A stretch of 64,000 nt of DNA from Biscogniauxia marginata. Lineage: Eukaryota > Ascomycota > Sordariomycetes > Xylariales > Xylariaceae. The notes beneath the pieces were generated by a model that was not told the DNA's origin, did no database searches, and was given only the letters and a program-made list of their open reading frames with translations. Below, piece after piece: positions 23,543 through 34,890 of this stretch. A program made the position numbers and the translations under genes. The DNA lies in contig MU404129.1 in assembly GCA_022695795.1 (NCBI GenBank), positions 1 to 64,000 of the forward strand. The letters run 5' to 3'. Numbering within the stretch: position 1 is the stretch's first letter; each line of letters opens with the position of its first letter.

Positions 23543-24858
23543 ATGGCCTCGAGACCGACCGTCACCATCATCGGTAAAGATGGTAAGCCTTCGGGCGCTA
23601 CCCATACCATCCCGACCGTCTTCTCCTCTCCCATCCGGCCGGATATTGTCCAGCAGGTCCACACCGGAATGGCCAAGAACAAGCGTCAACCCTATGCCGT
23701 GAGCGAGAAGGCTGGTCACCAAACCTCTGCAGAATCTTGGGGAACTGGTTAGTGGAGAGCTCCGTTTTACCTGTCTTTTATGAGGGAGATGATGTGGCAA
23801 AATGGTGGTGAACTTGGATTCTCAATTCGGTGGATTCGATTGTCGGGCTCGTATGAAATTCCGCGCGCTGACATCCAACTCCACTAGGTCGTGCCGTTGC
23901 CCGTATTCCTCGTGTCTCTGGTGGTGGTACCCACCGTGCCGGTCAGGCTGCCTTCGGTAACATGTGCCGTTCCGGTCGCATGTTCGCCCCTACCAAGATC
24001 TGGAGAAAGTGGCACATTAAGATCAACCAGGGCCAGAAGTGAGTAGAGAATCGGATGCTAGATGCCCTGCCGAAAATGCAAAACTAACATTCGAAAAGGC
24101 GATTTGCTACCGCCTCTGCCCTCGCTGCCTCCGCCGTCGCCCCCCTACTGTTCGCCCGTGGTCACCAGATCTCTAACGTCCCTGAGGTTCCCCTGGTCAT
24201 CGACTCGGCCGTATTCGAGGGAGGAGCTGCTGCCAAGACTGCCAACGCTCTAGCCATATTGAACGACGTCGGTGCCAAGGCTGATGTTGAGAAGGCTAAG
24301 AAGTCCAAGAAGCTGCGTGCCGGAAAGGGTAAGCTGCGAGGTCGCCGCCACCGCCAGCGCCGCGGCCCCCTGGTCGTTTACGACCCCGAGGTTGATGGCA
24401 AGGAGCTCGTCAAGGGATTCCGAAACCTGCCTGGTGTCGAGACTAGCTCTGTCTACGCCCTCAACCTCCTCCAGCTTGCTCCTGGTGGTCACCTGGGCCG
24501 ATTCGTCGTCTGGACCTCGGCGGCTTTCAAGGCTCTCGACAAGATCTACGGCACCACTACCCAGCCTTCGGAGCTCAAGAAGGACTTCTTGTTGCCATCG
24601 AATCTGGTCTCGCAGGCCGATCTGAGTCGTTTGATCAACAGCTCTGAAGTTCAGAGCGTTCTCCGGGCCCCCAAGGGCGGTTCGTTGACCAAGCGTGCTG
24701 CTGTGCAGAAGAATCCTCTGCGCAACAAGCAGGTCATGCTGCGCTTCAACCCGTACCACTCGGCTTTCGTCAAGAATGGGCTTGGACAACAGAAGAAGGA
24801 GGCTGGCAAGCCCCCGAAGACTCCTGAGGCCTTCTTGAACATCGTTCATGAGGCATAG
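23543..24858 (+). CDS. RPL4: 60S ribosomal protein L4 (uL4)
   Basis: Large-subunit ribosomal protein lining the peptide exit tunnel. Exons 23543-23747, 23888-24038 and 24099-24858 give 371 aa, standard for eukaryotic uL4. Conserved features include [17 protein letters not shown] across the first splice junction, the tunnel-loop region [20 protein letters not shown], then [26 protein letters not shown], a basic stretch [17 protein letters not shown] and a Lys-rich C-terminus. [14 protein letters not shown] is the expected N-terminus and the first ATG after the CT-rich leader. Intron 1 (140 nt) and intron 2 (60 nt) have clear branch sites. The mature messenger should be abundant. Confidence 0.97.
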
Positions 24859-25610
24859 ACCAACTTGGTGAGCAGTGTGGTCTAACAAGAGAGTGAGAAA
24901 ATGGTTGCTATATCACGGCGTAATGGTTCATAGGGTTACATGAATCAAGCAATGAACTTGTCATTCCGAAAATATTCCATTCTTGTTCCCAATGCTTGTG
25001 AAATGCTTAGTAATATGGAAAGCTGATTATTATGCTAATCCTCTCACCCACCATCATTGCGGCCGTGATCTTATTATTTATTATTCAAAGTACCGCCAGT
25101 TCTACCATAAGAGAGAGGTATGCTAAGGTAGTATATCATAATAGGTGGAGAAGAGATGTGCTAACACCCTGAGGCATAGTTATCCTCGTCACGAAAATGA
25201 TTCCACGTTGCTCAAAGCTACTACCTAATTTACTCCCGCGTTTGGGTACTGCTGCAGGTTACTGACGCCCATACATGACTCTATAGAGCTTTTCTTATGT
25301 TTCTTCTCAAATTTGCTGTAGCCATCCCATCTTTGTGGATCTGTTCGTAGTGCTAGAGTCGACTTGGCCTTCACATAGTTTAATCAAAGTGCTATATATA
25401 CTTTCTAGACGGTCTATGAGTATTGTTAGACTAAACAGAATAATAGCCCACCCACCCTCCATCGGCACGCGTCTAGGTTAGCAGCATACGGCCACCAAAG
25501 ACAAGGCTATTGACATGGTGTGATATCAGATAAGTCCAAAAAAAGATGAAAGGCCTAATTAAACGGACAACGGATCATTCTCGTCGTATACGTTAACCTA
25601 GGTACCTAGT
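24859..25610. other. intergenic between convergent uL4 and ARO8 genes
   Basis: AT-leaning 3' flanks with a TACCTAGGTACCTAG motif near 25596-25612. No gene recognised. Confidence 0.6.
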
Positions 25611-27722
25611 TTAGCAGCCCATCCAAGTGGCCAGGTTCGTCAGCCCTTCTTCCGCTTCCGCACCTCCGGCCCGCAGGACCTCGTCCTCGCGCAGGATGTC
25701 CTCGAGCTCCTGGACCTTCTTGATGCGCCAGAACCTGTGCACGCCGCGCGCGAACCGCAGCGAGGAGGAGTCGAGGTTCTCGTCCGTCTCGGCGGCGAAG
25801 CACAGCCGGTAGTAGGCCCAGGCCCTCGCGGCGCGGATCTCGTCGGTGGCGCCGAACATGCCGCCGGGGGAGACGAGGACCAGGTACGGCTTGCGGGTGA
25901 GGAAGAGCATGAGGGCGTGGGAGAGCGCGACGCCGTCGACGGCGTTGCCCCCGGACCCGGCGGCCCCCCACAGCGGGTGCGTCTCGAAGCGCACCCGCAG
26001 CCAGAGGAACATGCCGCCGCGGGGCCAGGCGAAGTCGTACAGGCGCGTCTTGGTGATGACGCCCCAGTCGGCGTCGGACTCGCGGATCGGCGTCGACTGC
26101 TTGAGCTGGTAGGCGTTGTCCTCGAGGGCGCGGCACATGCGGTTCATGCGGCGCTCGTACTCGCCGCGCAGGCCGGCGAGCCACCGCACCCAGCCGTCCG
26201 TCTTCCAGCCGCTGAAGGCGGGCCGGCCCCTCCAGGGCCAGGAGGCGAAGGCGGCCTTGGCCGCGTCCGGCTGGGGGCCCATGATCGCCTCGGCGATGAC
26301 GACCTGGACGAACCCCGAGGGCTGCTGCGTGCCCGACTCGCTTATGCGCAGGACACGCTCGCAGATCTGCGGCGTGGCCGTTATCCACCCCAGGCGGCAC
26401 CCGGGCGCGACCGTCTTGGAGAACGTGTCTAGCCTCACCACGCGGCCGTCGACGTCGATGCTCAGGAAGGACGGCACCAGCGAGTCTAGGAAGGGGTAGC
26501 CCGACTTCTTCTCTAGGGTATTGGCCGGCTTGGGCTCGGGGATGGGTTGATCCCGGGCTTTTGCCTCCTCTATCTCGGCTGACGGATACTGCAGGTACCA
26601 GTAGGGGTCGTCCTCGATGATGACCACGTCATACTTGCTGCATAACGCATAGATCTCCCTCCGCCGCTGCAGCGACAGGACGCTACTTGTGGGGTTATGG
26701 CCTATCCTGTAATTGCCTCCGTGTTAGTATGCAAGACCGCAAGAGAGAGGGAGAGCATTGGGGGGGGGCGAGGTTAATTAACTTACGTGACGGTGTACAT
26801 GATATGGGGTCGCCTCCCCTTGCTATGATCCCAGTTCGCGAGCACGTCCTCCAGACCACCGGGACCATGCGGGGCCATGCCCTCGCCGTCCATCTCGACG
26901 GGCACGACGCGGACGCCCCTCGGCGCGGCCTGGCCGGCGGCGTTGCCGTACATGAAGGTCTCGGTCAGCATGCCGGGCCGGTCGCGGACGTCGCTCTTGC
27001 CCGGGACCCAGACGTCGGTGAACAGCTCGAGCGCCTTGGACATGCCGTCGGTAGCGCCGACGGTCAGGATGACCTCGGGCCCGCCGCGGTACGGCACGTT
27101 GGGGTGCAGGCACTCGCGCGCGAACTGCCGCACGAACGAGAGCAGCGGCGGGTACCCGTTCGCCTGGCCGTACTGCAGCGCCGTCGCCAGGTCGATCTTG
27201 CGCGCCGGGTCCGAGGCCTCGGCGTCGTGCGGCACCACGACGTGCGAGGCGGCGCGCGGGTCCGTCCTCGAGGGGGGCCGGTCAGCGGTGTCGGCGGCGG
27301 CGGCGGCGGCGGCGGTGGCGGCGGCGCCCAGATGATTCGGCGTCGGGGTCCATCGGATCGGCTTGGCCGTCTGGGCCTCGAGGGTGTCGAACGGGAAGAA
27401 CTTGGCGTTGGGGAGACCTAAGAAAGAAAAAGAAAAAAGACCAATCAGCTTCGGAGCGGTCTGGGATAGTAGGTCTTACAGGTAGGTAGGTAGGTGGCTG
27501 GAATGATGGCATTGGGTGGGGACGTAGGTAGGTATTTATTAGAATGATATGATAGATAAGCTACGCACCGCCGGCAAGGTTGCTTACTCCTGGGATCTGG
27601 AAGTACTTGTAATATTGCTTCATCGAACTGGGCACTCGGGCCTTGGTCACGTCGGAGTAGAGGTGGCTCAGGTCCTTTGGCAGAGGTTTCGCCGTGTCGG
27701 CGCCGCGAACGGTTTCGTCCAT
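25611..27722 (-). CDS. ARO8: aromatic amino acid aminotransferase, ARO8-like
   Basis: Class I/II PLP aminotransferase acting on phenylalanine, tyrosine and 2-aminoadipate-type substrates. Exons 27722-27569, 27417-26787 and 26706-25611 give 626 aa. The N-terminus has DLSHLYSDVTKARVPSSMK, then YYKYFQIPGVSNLAGGLPNA across intron 1. ALQYGQANGYPPLL and the split motif TVTIGHNPTSSVLSL across intron 2 confirm the splicing, followed by IIEDDPYWYLQY. LDTFSKTVAPGCRLGW holds the PLP-lysine. A polyalanine run near residue 75 and an insertion with GSGGNAVDG are local features. Third positions are extremely GC-rich, which creates long spurious frames on the other strand. Confidence 0.9.
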
Positions 27723-27729
27723 GATAAGG

Positions 27730-27768
<39 letters not shown>

Positions 27769-29219
27769 CTAGGTACTAGGTACTAGGTAGGTAGATGTGA
27801 TCTACATAAGCAGATGGCTTATACCTGAGTGCAGATAGGCTTGTAGGTCGTACAATTACTACCTAGCAGGTACAAGTATAACTTCGTTCAAGGTATTCGG
27901 GGGAAATGTAGTTGTCTATCGAAATCTTTGCCTTTCCGATAGATAGAAGATGCCAATTCGATTCAAATGATTGCAAGACATGACGCCAGGAAGCGGGAAG
28001 ATAACAACAGATCTATCAGCTTTTGGTCTATTACTACGACTGTATAATGCGGGATGACAAATGCTCCTGGCTCCCTGGCGCCAATTAAAGTCCCCGAACT
28101 TAGCGATAAGCCGGTTAGGTACCTTCGTTACTCCGTACCGTCCACTACCCGACAGATGAATCCATTTGACCTGAATTAGGCACTAGCTTCCACGTGTAAG
28201 TACCTATGCATGCATATATGCGGGGACAATTAGCCGACTCTTGTACAAGAAGTTGGGTATTATCAAGTTCGTTTGATAATGCATAATTTATTCATGAAAC
28301 CAACTCTTAGAACAGATGGGCTACCTGCTGTACGTAGATAGGTAGCTTATACATTCAATTGTACGGATTACAAAACGTGGCGTTGGAAACGTGGTGCACC
28401 CGATAAGGATGCACCTTGCAGATAGCCTATAGGTACCTTAGGTATGCCGCAGTGGGTTGGCAACTTGCGGTGTTAGGATTACCTCGTAGGGTAATTGACC
28501 GACCACTGAGGTAGTGACAGAGTAAGGCAATAATCGTGTATGTACATGTGCCTTACAGAGGCTAGATCTAGATAAGGCAGTCTGCCTGTGCATACTGTCG
28601 TCCGATCACCTGGAAGAGGAGAATACTGGTTGTCAAATCTGGGCTGTTTCTGATACGATAAGTACATATTGTCTAGAATACATGCTTGTAGGCATAATAA
28701 ACCCAATGTCTATTTATGTATAAAATACTGATATGTATCAATCCGTACTCCATCCCGCGTGTAAATTACCGAATGCGGGGAGCTGCAGGGACCCCACCAT
28801 CGATAAACTCCAGACCGGCGGGAACTTAGGGGAAAAAAAAAAAAGGAATAAAAAACATCTACTTCATACTCTGACTATATGACAGCACGAAGACTTGGCA
28901 TGAGCGCTCCTTATTTATTCCCCTGGAATTTTACATACCTACTCAGATATTTCTATTGGTTCTTGCACTGGATGTGTCAGATCTTTCCTCCTCTCTGAAG
29001 ATTGATTGGTTGTACATAATTCTTTTTCTTCCTTTACCCCTCCATACATCATCATCATCAAGTTATCGCTGTACAGTTTACGAGTTCGTTGATTCTGTAG
29101 CATTGCCCCGAAACGAGAAGCAGACGAACCCCTTTTCGCTACCAAACCGCTGGTAGTAAGATACTTGCCTAGGTGAGGATATTCGTTCTCTCCACGTCTC
29201 CTCCTTAGAGCTTCCCGCC
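27723..29219. other. divergent intergenic region with (GA)n microsatellite
   Basis: Shared upstream region of ARO8 (minus) and MET12 (plus). A (GA)n run of about 32 bp lies at 27732-27764, just upstream of the ARO8 start codon, followed by repeated TAGGTACTAGGTA. No gene recognised. Confidence 0.6.
27732..27764. repeat. (GA)n microsatellite
   Basis: About 16 uninterrupted GA units in the likely 5' leader of the ARO8-like gene, roughly 10 bp upstream of its ATG on the minus strand (CT repeat in the transcript). Confidence 0.95.
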
Positions 29220-31247
29220 ATGGAGAAGATCACGGACAAGATTGCCGCTTTGCCGGCCGATTCGAACTACTTCTCGCTCGAATTCTTCCCGCCCAAGACC
29301 GCAATGGGCTTTTCAAACCTGCGCGACCGTCTCGATCGAATGGCCCGGGCATTGCGGCCATTGTTCGTGAACGTCACCTGGGGAGCCGGCGGTTCGACCG
29401 CCACCAAGTCACTCGAGTTAGCCGAAATATGTCAGAGGGAACTGAACCTGACTACTTGTCTGCACCTGACCTGTACCAACATGAGCCGCAAGTTGATCGA
29501 TAGAGCATTGGAGGATGCAAAGGCATTGGGCATAAGGAACATCCTGGCCCTTAGAGGCGATCCGCCTCGCGCTGCAGAGTACCGGGACCCCAACGAGAAC
29601 CCAGAAGATGCTATTGATGAGGACTTTGTATGGGCTATCGATCTAGTGCGGTATATCAAGAAGAACCACGGTGATTACTTCTGTATCGGCGTCGCCACAT
29701 ACCCGGAGGGCCATGCTGACGAGAGTCATCCCCTCGGCCAGAGTTTGGAGCACGATCTTCCCTATCTAGTTGACAAGACGCTTGCCGGAGCCGACTTCCT
29801 CATGACTCAACTTTTCTTTGACACAACCGCGTACGATAAATTCGAGCGGACGCTGAGAGAGCATCCAAGCGGCGCATTCAAGACACTCCCCATCATTCCC
29901 GGCTTGATGCCCATTCAGAGCTACCAGATGATCAAGAGGACCACAAAGCTCAGCCATGCTCAGATTCCTGATGCCATTATGAAACGGCTTGACGAGGTTA
30001 GGAAGGACGATGAGAGAGTCAAAAACGTCGGCGTTGATATTTTAAGCGAGATTGTTGAGCAGGTTAAAGAGATCAAGAGCAGGACACCCGGTCCGAAAGG
30101 CTTCCACTTTTATACCCTGAATCTTGAAAAAGCCGTTTCTTTTGTCGTTGAAAGGACGCATCTTATACCGCCCAGTACCCCTATTGAGGAGGAGGCAATT
30201 GTAGATGATGAAATACCAACCATACCTTCGCTTCAGATCAATGGGGCTTCGTCTCAGGATCACCTTCCATCATATCCCAGGGAGGGCTCTAGGAGACAGT
30301 CAACTGTCGGTTCGGAGCCGCGTAATCGTGTCATAATCTCCGGACGGTCACCATCCCATCCAGAATATGAGGCCACCCAAGCGGAAGCTAGTATACCGGC
30401 AGAAGCTATCAACACCAGAGCCAATACCCTCGCGATATCGGAAGGAGAGGGGGTTCTTGGCCGGGAGGCGACGTGGGATGACTTTCCCAATGGAAGATGG
30501 GGTGATGCTCGATCACCGGCGTACGGAGAGATTGACGGGTATGGGCCCAGCTTGCACGTAACCAATGCACAAGCCATTGCCCTGTGGGGTCACCCCAAGA
30601 AAGTCGAAGATGTTAATGACTTGTTCGTCCGACACATAAAGGGGGAGCTACCTGCAATTCCATGGAGCGAGGAGGAATTTAATGAAGAAACCGGCACCAT
30701 AAGTAACGAGCTTCTGCGGCTAAATTCGAAGGGCTGGTGGACCGTGGCATCGCAGCCTGCCGTCAACGGGATACGTTCGACGGACCCGACGTTTGGCTGG
30801 GGGCCGCAGCAGGGGTTCGTATTCCAGAAGGCCTTCGTCGAATTCTTCATCCCCTCGGCCGCATGGAAGGTCCTGCACGAAAAGCTCCAGGGTTCCGAGG
30901 CACAGGGCACGGTATGCTTCTTCGCAGCGAACGCGGCGGGCGATTTCGTGTCCTCGGACGTGACGGGCGGGCTGGCGGGCGAGGTCCGGGAGGCGAGCAC
31001 CAACGCCGTCACCTGGGGCGTCTTCCCCGGCAAGGAGATCATCACGCCCACCATCATCGAGGAGGTGAGCTTCCGCGCGTGGAGCGAGGAGGCCTTCGGC
31101 ATCTTCGCCGAGTGGGCCAAGGTCTACGGGAAGGGCTCCGAGAGCGAGACGCTGCTCGAGACGCTGCGCGCCGACGCCTGGCTCGTCAACATCATCCACC
31201 ACGACTACGTCGACAAGGACGCGCTGTGGAGATTGCTCCTGGATTAG
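29220..31247 (+). CDS. MET12: methylenetetrahydrofolate reductase, MET12 type
   Basis: Flavoenzyme reducing 5,10-methylene-THF to 5-methyl-THF for methionine synthesis. Single uninterrupted frame of 675 aa. The N-terminal TIM-barrel domain shows FSLEFFPPKT, FVNVTWGAGGSTATKS, CLHLTCTNM, NILALRGDPP, VATYPEGHADESH, GADFLMTQLFFD, IIPGLMPIQSYQ and FHFYTLNLEKA. A linker (about residues 315-440) is followed by the C-terminal regulatory domain with ALWGHPKKVEDVNDLF, WWTVASQPAVNG, GWGPQQGFVFQKAFVEFF, AVTWGVFPGKEI and VNIIHHDYV. The TWGAGG and GLMPI...LSHAQIP segments look more like the MET12 paralogue than MET13. Third-position GC content rises sharply from about 30840 to the end. Confidence 0.95.
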   Translation: MEKITDKIAALPADSNYFSLEFFPPKTAMGFSNLRDRLDRMARALRPLFVNVTWGAGGSTATKSLELAEICQRELNLTTCLHLTCTNMSRKLIDRALEDAKALGIRNILALRGDPPRAAEYRDPNENPEDAIDEDFVWAIDLVRYIKKNHGDYFCIGVATYPEGHADESHPLGQSLEHDLPYLVDKTLAGADFLMTQLFFDTTAYDKFERTLREHPSGAFKTLPIIPGLMPIQSYQMIKRTTKLSHAQIPDAIMKRLDEVRKDDERVKNVGVDILSEIVEQVKEIKSRTPGPKGFHFYTLNLEKAVSFVVERTHLIPPSTPIEEEAIVDDEIPTIPSLQINGASSQDHLPSYPREGSRRQSTVGSEPRNRVIISGRSPSHPEYEATQAEASIPAEAINTRANTLAISEGEGVLGREATWDDFPNGRWGDARSPAYGEIDGYGPSLHVTNAQAIALWGHPKKVEDVNDLFVRHIKGELPAIPWSEEEFNEETGTISNELLRLNSKGWWTVASQPAVNGIRSTDPTFGWGPQQGFVFQKAFVEFFIPSAAWKVLHEKLQGSEAQGTVCFFAANAAGDFVSSDVTGGLAGEVREASTNAVTWGVFPGKEIITPTIIEEVSFRAWSEEAFGIFAEWAKVYGKGSESETLLETLRADAWLVNIIHHDYVDKDALWRLLLD

Positions 31248-33279
31248 GGAGGAAGGGATGAAGGAAGGTAAAGAGAGATAGGGGAAAAATCCACGATATG
31301 ATCTTAGTAAATAAAAAATGTACATAAAACGGAGTAGCAAGTTAGAATTGCAAACGGATCACATTGCATAGCGTATAGTATTTATTGCACTGAGATTTTA
31401 GCGGACCGCGAGTCAAAGTTACTCAAAATAGAGTACCTACTACCTTCACCCTATCCATTTGTATACTTCTTTACTAAGGCACGCACGGCTGGTCGAATAT
31501 ACAGATAGATACCTACGTAGGTAGGAAAATATGTGTATGTCCCGGCCAGAGATGAATCCGTGTCGTTAAACGAGTAGGTAGATAGATAGCATCATCACCG
31601 TGTCTACCGAACCACCGACATATATCGCCGTATTTAGATAAACACCTACCTATTATAATGTATTCCACATTTCAACAGCGGGCCTATATAAATATACCAC
31701 TTTTCTTGGATCCTGACCAGAAAAAAAAGTCAAAGATTTTCATTCGCATTTATCATCGGCAAATCCTTTGTGCTCTACTCTATCCTGCCAGACGTTGGAG
31801 GAGAGGCACCTGCTTGATCTCTCTCTCTATCTATCTTCCTAGGTTACCTAGCCATCTATCAATTATTTCGTGTTTCCTCGGACCAGATTATGTAGATCAG
31901 TTGCGTGCGACGAGAAAAATGCGGGTATCTCTGGCTGAAAACAAATAGATAGGTAGGTTGGTAGTAAACCTTACCCCTTTTTTCTTTTTGATTTTGCTTA
32001 CCTTCCCACCCTTTGCCCCCCCCCCCAACCTGGTTAACTGACGTCTTGACCGATATATACCCACCCCTCAAATCGTACGTGTACTTCGTGGGGATGAGAG
32101 TGTTTAGATGGATAAATACCTAATAATCAAATCTCAACTGCAAAAACGCAGACTTATTTCATCCTCGACATCAGGAGAGGTGGTAAACTCATTTAAGTAA
32201 AGCGAAGTGAATAGAGCCCTGCCGGGGAAATAGATAAATAAAAGAAAAGAAAAAGCTTTGCGCACTTGATTCAGTCGTAGCTACCTTATCTATAGCTATG
32301 GAACCACCATGGGGACTCGTGACCGTGAAGATTCGTTGCTCCCATACTCAGCATCCCTTTTTCCTTCCCTGTCGAGTCGAAGTAGAAAATCGTGGGGTGT
32401 GCTGTGTGTGTAATGTTGGAGATTCGGCGGTTCGCCGGTAGAGGTAGACAGGCGAAGCTGGGAATATATCACCCCTGAGGTAACATTCCTTTTCCTTACC
32501 GGAAAACCCGCACTCTGAACCCTCAATCTCGAACCTCAACTTCGTGAAAACGCATCCTCCCTATATGTCTTCATCTCGCCGTAACATTTTTTTTCTTGTT
32601 TTCCTTTTTTACCCTTTTCCCCGATGTTCGTTTATGTGCCAGTGCGATTGGGCAGCGTACCACCCTTAGGCGTGCAAGTATGAGAAAGAAAAACCACCGA
32701 CGAGAACGAATCAAAGTAATCTTGAAAATAACAGAAACGGATCGCGATGCTGACCTAACCTAATCTGGCCTGTCCTGACCAGACCAACTGTCGACCTTCG
32801 GAAAGAGGAAACGCAATAGGAAAACCGAAAAGAAAAGAGGAGATGCCGTTCATTTATACGCGTACAACAGGTCCTAAGCCTGAACCAATAGGAAGTACTC
32901 TCAACTTGAGACTCGATTGGTATATGGTCCATCATGAAACCCGAACAGACCGACGAGCTTGATGGACTGGTGAGTGGGTGATGAGATCGAAGTTGAAAGA
33001 GAGTATTCCAGGGTTGCAGCCTCGGGACAAAGGGCGAAGTAGCTTTTCCATCTACTCAGCGAAGAACGCAGACGCATCGATATAGTATTAGAAAGAGGAG
33101 GAGGAGAAAGACCAGAAGATACGAGACGCAAATGCGAATGCCAATGCAAGATAGCAGCAGATGGGTTCCCCCTGGAGCGTTCCAACAAGTGGACCAACGA
33201 GCTAAGGTGGACAGCGTTGCATCAGGTGGGCAAGCCGAGTCTACTCATAGGTAGACTCTGGGAGCTTCTTGCATTGCGT
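31248..33279. other. intergenic between convergent genes
   Basis: About 2 kb of 3' flanks, with a C-run near 32018-32027 and several TAGGTAG motifs. Short frames (up to 98 codons) are unconvincing. No gene recognised. Confidence 0.55.
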
Positions 33280-34890
33280 CTAGATCTCGCCGTCCTCCAG
33301 GCCGTAGAGTTCAATGCCGGCGAAGGGGTTATTGAAATCCATGGCGGGCGGCGGGTTGTTGCGCGGCTTCGGCTCCTGCTTGATGGGCTTCGATGGCTTC
33401 TGAGCGGGCATCTGAGAGACGTCGATGATTTCCAGTGCATCGGCATCATCATCAAACGGGTTCGTTGACTGCGTACTGGAAGCGGGGGGAGCGGCGGCCG
33501 CCGAGGAAAAAGCAGTACCGCTACCAGAGCCAAAGATCGAACGTGAAGTACTGAGATCACTTCCGCTTACGCTCCCGGGGTTGGCAGGAGATGGGCGAGT
33601 GAGAGGCTTCATTGGCGAAGCGGTCGCATTGCTGACAACTGCAACCGGCTTGGTCTTCTTCGCAGCCGGGCGTCTGGATGGGGTGTCTTGCTCAGGATCC
33701 TTCGCGTCGAAGTCCGTCTCATCAGCCTCTGAGTCTTCGGGTGATTCTTCGTTGTAGTTCAGGGACTTGCGCTTGCGTTTTTGGGTCGACACGCGGCTTG
33801 CTGGAGTACGGCCAACTGTAGCGGAACCCGGAGTGGCAGCGGAAGCCTTGCTTGCACGCGAGCCAGGCGTTGACACGCCGCGGGACGAGGGAGTACCCGG
33901 AACCGTGATCTGGGCCGGGTTCTCACCCTTGGCTACGGCTTCCTGTTGGGCACGGCCGATTGCCTTGATGTCGCGAAACTGCCACTCGATACCGCCAGGA
34001 GTTGACTCTCCGAAAAGCTTTTGGATCTCTGGAACACTGGTTAGCACTCATCCGAAGACCTGTATGGAAATGCTTGAGGGGAAGTGGTATGAACTTGGGA
34101 GCGATTTTGGGGGCCTCAAGGATGAGGATGAAAGTGCGATGGGAAAAGACCGCAGAGTGAAGGGATAGGTAGTGAGTTGAGTCACCTCCTTTATCCACAG
34201 GCAATTGACCAGGATCTTCGCCTTTAGCCTTGCAGGCGAGCTGCATCTTTGCTAACTGCTTGATCGGCCGCAAGCGGTGCTCTAGGGAAGATTCAGTCGC
34301 ACCACCCCCTACCAGGGATGCGAGCACTACGACTTATCAGATGAAGCTTTCCAATAATCTCTCGTAAAGCGCGCCACTAGCAGCACGGCGAATAAATGAT
34401 GCGGATAAAGAGAAGATGAAGTGTAAAAGACGGTAGAGACAAATAACGAGCAGAAGAGACAAAATGTAGTGAGGGGTGAATCACCTCCTTTCTCAATGGG
34501 CAATTCTCCGGGATCCTCTCCTTTTGCGACACAGGCAGCTTGCATCTTGGCCAGCTGCTTGATCGGTCGTAAACGGTGGTTAATCGAATCCTTCGTTGCC
34601 CCTCCACCAACATGAGCCGCCAGCTCTACAAACTATCAGACACCAAGCCAAGGAAAACCAAGTCTCAAAGGTTGAACGATACAGATACATGACAATGATA
34701 GTGTCAAGTAGGATTGAAGGGGGCAGAGGTGAGAGGAGGAGGGAAGGGGCGTTGGGTAATTTCCTGAACGAGGAAGAGGCGGTCACTTACCCTTGAAGTC
34801 CAGCTTGACCTTGTTAGTGGCAATGACGGCCGCCAACAGGCGCGTGCTGGCCTCATACGTCTTGAAGTTCGTCTTCGAGGTAGGCGCCAT
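33280..34890 (-). CDS. unknown nuclear-type protein with duplicated exon module
   Basis: Exons 34890-34791, 34625-34485, 34326-34186 and 34028-33280 give 376 aa. Exon 1 encodes MAPTSKTNFKTYEASTRLLAA and KVKLDFK. Exons 2 and 3 are both 141 nt, both phase 1-1, and encode near-identical 47-residue modules: HVGGGATKDSINHRLRPIKQ versus LVGGGATESSLEHRLRPIKQ, each ending AKGEDPG.LP..KG. The start of exon 4 (STPGGIEWQFRDIKAIGRAQ, then AKGENPAQI) looks like a third, more diverged copy. The rest is low-complexity with basic clusters (QKRKRKSL, AAKKTKP), an acidic stretch and a proline-rich C-terminus. This suggests a small helix-turn-helix-like DNA- or chromatin-associated protein, but I do not recognise a named family. 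Confidence 0.8.

Noticed and set aside
23748..23887. Possible C/D box snoRNA in the first intron of uL4 (ATGATGT near 23789 and CTGA at 23868)
   Set aside because: The C-like box has a mismatch, there is no convincing terminal stem, and CTGA lies in the CTGAC branch site about 20 nt from the acceptor, which explains it.
25737..27421. Long plus-strand frames (231 and 244 codons) opposite the aromatic aminotransferase
   Set aside because: They are GC-rich antisense shadows; the minus strand carries the family motifs and consistent introns.
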